Shown here: positions 39,222 to 41,090 of the stretch, in pieces
Layout: the number at the start of each line of letters is the position of its first letter
How positions within the stretch are numbered: the first letter of the stretch is position 1
DNA from: Alphaproteobacteria bacterium UBA3307
Lineage (GTDB): Bacteria; Pseudomonadota; Alphaproteobacteria; RF32; CAG-239
DNA length: 41,090 bases
NCBI GenBank assembly: GCA_002361365.1
Contig: DEST01000091.1
Location: forward strand, 1-41,090
Direction: 5' to 3'
Made by a program: the position numbers and the translations under genes
The notes under the pieces: generated by a model
Seen by the model: the letters and a program-made list of their open reading frames with translations, nothing else
Databases searched by the model: none
Told to the model about the DNA's origin: nothing

Positions 39222-40006
39222 TGGCATACATTTCCCCAACCCTGACTCTGATAATCAATGCCGTCAAAAAAACAGCAACGGCGTTTGGGCGCGATTTTAA
39301 CGAGTTGGAACATTTGCAAAATTCCGTCCACGGCGATAAGGGATTTGCGCAACACGCTTATGATAAAGTACAAAAAAATTTGCAAGAAGAACTGGGTAAA
39401 ATCAAATCCGGTTTTCCGGTACTTTGCACAAGCGGCAACTTTGATGCAAAAGCAGATTCATATTTTGCCGTTTGCCCGATTGACGGATTTGCCAATTTTG
39501 CGCACGGCAATGCTGATTTTGCGGTATCGGTCGCACTGATAGAGCATAATATTGTGACGGCTGCCGTAGTGTATTCTCCTATCAGCGATGAATTGTTTTT
39601 TGCCGAAAAAGGAAGCGGAGCATTTAAGGAGGGTTTCAGAAATCACGAACGGTTGCGAGTTGCGGCTTGCAAAAATGCCGAAAAAGCACTGACCGCCGTT
39701 ACTAACGATGCTAAAATTTTACAAAATTTGACCTCTCTGACATCGCATTTGCGTATCAGCGGAGTTGCGTCGCTTGATTTAGCATATTTGGCCGCCGGAA
39801 AGCTTGATGCTGTGGTGGCGACAAATGCGAATCCGTGTACAATCGCTGCCGGCATTTTGTTGGTAAAAGAAGCCGGTGGTTATGTTTTTGCCGTAGGTGA
39901 AACAGATACTCGCTCAGAAAATTTACAAAATGCACTGCTTGGCGGCAATATCTTTGCTACTAATGAAGCATTAAAGCAAAAAATTGCCGAAGCTGTTGCT
40001 AAATAA
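39221..40006 (+). CDS. SuhB/inositol monophosphatase-like protein, metal ligands lost
   Basis: 261 residues with the inositol monophosphatase fold: AHGNADFAVSVALIEHNIVTAAVVYSPISDELFFAEKGSGAF (in pieces ~94-134) and AAGILLVKEAGGYVFAVG (~208-225) are family blocks. The metal-binding motif DPIDGTxNF reads CPIDGFANF (Cys85 for Asp, Phe90 for Thr). The WDxAAG motif reads CTIAAG (Thr206 for Asp). The Glu of motif EE is replaced in CTSGN. Phosphatase activity is therefore unlikely. SuhB in E. coli also has a catalysis-independent role in rRNA transcription complexes, so a structural role is possible. Translationally coupled to efp, an arrangement common in alphaproteobacteria. Confidence 0.82.
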   Translation: MAYISPTLTLIINAVKKTATAFGRDFNELEHLQNSVHGDKGFAQHAYDKVQKNLQEELGKIKSGFPVLCTSGNFDAKADSYFAVCPIDGFANFAHGNADFAVSVALIEHNIVTAAVVYSPISDELFFAEKGSGAFKEGFRNHERLRVAACKNAEKALTAVTNDAKILQNLTSLTSHLRISGVASLDLAYLAAGKLDAVVATNANPCTIAAGILLVKEAGGYVFAVGETDTRSENLQNALLGGNIFATNEALKQKIAEAVAK

Positions 40007-40039
40007 TTAAAAAAAATTTAAAAATTGCAAAAATAATAC

Positions 40040-40068
40040 TTGCGTATTTAAATTGCTTAATGTATAAA
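40040..40068 (+). promoter_or_regulatory. promoter of rpmE
   Basis: TTGCGT (40040-40045), 17 bases, TATAAA (40063-40068). Confidence 0.65.
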
Positions 40069-40108
40069 TGCGTAAAAACTTATGTAAAGATTTAAATTGG
40101 AGATTAAA

Positions 40109-40336
40109 ATGAAAAAAGGTATTCACCCTGATTATCACGAAATTACCTATGTGATGACAGACGGAACAGAAGTTAAGACCAGATCGACTTGGGGCAAAGC
40201 CGGCGATACTATGAAACTCGAAATTGACCCGAAGTCGCATCCGGCATGGACCGGTGTTCGCCGTATTGTGGATAACGGCGGTCAGGTCGGTAAATTTAAC
40301 AGCAAATTTGCCGCTTTTGGGTTGAAGTCTAACTGA
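40109..40336 (+). CDS. rpmE: 50S ribosomal protein L31
   Basis: 75 residues from ATG 40109 (GGAGATTAAA upstream; four extra codons are open before it). MKKGIHPDYHEITYVMTDGTE, then STWGKAGDTMKLEIDPKSHPAWTG (in pieces) and GGQVGKFNSKF are diagnostic. The Cys pair that binds zinc in some L31 forms is absent, so this is the zinc-free form usual in alphaproteobacteria. Confidence 0.96.
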   Translation: MKKGIHPDYHEITYVMTDGTEVKTRSTWGKAGDTMKLEIDPKSHPAWTGVRRIVDNGGQVGKFNSKFAAFGLKSN

Positions 40337-40356
40337 TTTCTGTTTAGCGCAAATTC

Positions 40357-40382
40357 AAGCCTGCAATTTTGCGGGCTTTTTG
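40357..40382 (+). terminator. terminator of rpmE
   Basis: AAGCCTGCA (40357-40365) / TGCGGGCTT (40370-40378), 4-nt loop, followed by TTTTGCG. Confidence 0.88.
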
Positions 40383-40474
40383 CGTTTATAAAATAAAAAA
40401 AATGTTTGTATATTGCATTACTCTCGTTTATGGTAACTTTATAGAATAATTTATTTTGAAAGGGTATAAAAAAT

Positions 40475-41090
40475 ATGTCTGCTCCTTTGATGCCGAAAGC
40501 CACGGCAGTATGGCTGATTGATAATACAAAACTTACATTTAGGCAAATTGCCCGTTTTTGCGAAATTCACGAGTTAGAAGTTCAGGCTATTGCTGATGGT
40601 GATATTGCCGCAAATATGCAGGGGAAAAGTCCTGTTAACAGTGGATTACTCAGTTGGGAGGAAATTAAACGCTGTGAGGATGATGTCACGGCTGATTTAG
40701 TTGCCAACAAATTGGAAAACGATGTGCGTGAACATAATGCTAAGGCGAAAAAAGTTTTATCTCCGACACAGCGTGCTGAAAAACAGGCCGCTATTTTGTG
40801 GATTATGACCAATTATCCGGAAGTTGCAGATAAAGAAATTCGCCGTCTGATGCAAACTACTGATACAACAATCAAAAAAGTTCGTGAAGGTGTAGCCAAT
40901 AAAGATGCGGCTTTTGCTGAGTTGAAACCGCATAATGCCATTCATCTGGGATTTTTTACTGAACGTGAGCTGGAGGAAGCCCGCGAAATATCTATGCAAA
41001 AAGCTGCGACCAAAACCGCAGTAAAAAAGGTAAAAAAAGCTAAACCGGCGGCAAAAAAAGCTACCGCCAAAAAGGCTACAACAAAGGCTA
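40475..41090 (+). CDS. trcR: cell cycle transcriptional regulator TrcR (DUF1013), 3' end beyond window
   Basis: About 205 codons are visible before the window ends, with no stop. The start MSAPLMPKATAVWLIDNT, the LTFRQIARFCEIHELEVQAIADG helix-turn-helix-like part (~19-41) and the PVNSGLLSWEEIKRCEDD block are those of DUF1013/TrcR. PTQRAEKQAAILWIMTNYPEVADKEI and the HLGFFTERELEEA segment follow. From ~residue 176 the protein turns into a Lys/Ala/Thr tail of histone H1-like KKA units, which probably adds non-specific DNA binding. AAAGGG lies before ATG 40475. It is an alphaproteobacterial marker. Confidence 0.9.
   Translation, partial: MSAPLMPKATAVWLIDNTKLTFRQIARFCEIHELEVQAIADGDIAANMQGKSPVNSGLLSWEEIKRCEDDVTADLVANKLENDVREHNAKAKKVLSPTQRAEKQAAILWIMTNYPEVADKEIRRLMQTTDTTIKKVREGVANKDAAFAELKPHNAIHLGFFTERELEEAREISMQKAATKTAVKKVKKAKPAAKKATAKKATTKA

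Overview
The window is a stretch of chromosome from a low-GC alphaproteobacterium, most likely an uncultured, host- or gut-associated, fermentative lineage. The clade call rests on GcrA, a TrcR/DUF1013 protein, the efp-suhB pair, a small YdcH/DUF465 protein, ZapA with an upstream coiled-coil partner, and an Asp-rich outer envelope gene set (WaaA, LpxK, OprB-type porin, small beta-barrels). Most native genes have a purine-rich Shine-Dalgarno site, and many are preceded by readable TTGnnn-16/17-TAnnnT promoters. This is inference from protein families read by eye; no database was searched.

Layout. 1-66: 5' part of a tRNA gene and its promoter (minus). 459-1730: rpsF-rpsR-rplI ribosomal operon with a structured leader and a terminator. 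1827-2126: a GC-richer orphan. 2263-5336: lipid A/LPS core operon (LPLAT - waaA - lpxK). 5423-9132: zincin-like gene and gyrB, both minus. 9295-10482: GltD/PreT-type oxidoreductase. 10563-11198: Bacteroidota-like lipoprotein. 11338-12772: DUF2157 and GDYxxLxY membrane pair. 12795-14531: tannase-like alpha/beta hydrolase without its nucleophile. 14932-15810: rplY-pth. 15918-17849: coiled-coil protein - zapA - structured RNA - lipoprotein, all minus. 17928-18449: ThiE/TenI-like protein. 18559-23580: a 1,673-residue repeat lipoprotein with foreign features. 23860-27111: exported protein, nuclease, beta-barrel, family 5 uracil-DNA glycosylase. 27206-28738: archaeal-type AspRS behind a T-box leader. 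28766-31830: exported protein, gcrA, OprB-like porin. 31935-34986: retropepsin / inactive-transglutaminase-7TM / ATP-grasp cassette. 35031-35985: cyclophilin followed by a 91-bp tandem repeat array. 36034-37235: two ACP-like proteins, rpsU, YdcH. 37368-41090: 6-phosphofructokinase, efp, degenerate suhB, rpmE, trcR (runs off the end).

Two RNA elements stand out. The first is a T-box motif (28554-28567) upstream of aspS, with a UGGC acceptor-pairing element that fits the G discriminator of tRNA-Asp/Asn. T-boxes are mainly a Gram-positive device, so transfer together with the synthetase is likely. The second is a ~190-nt structured RNA downstream of zapA (16558-16750) with its own promoter and a terminator just before a lipoprotein gene. 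It can form mutually exclusive pairings with the terminator arm, and it also sits where 6S RNA often lies.

Other points of interest are three likely imports or orphans lacking Shine-Dalgarno sites (1827, 10563, 18559), pseudoenzyme candidates (Gly in place of Ser in the tannase-like protein; SuhB without metal ligands; two ACP-like proteins without the phosphopantetheine serine), and a 91-bp repeat array with a large inverted repeat in its first unit.
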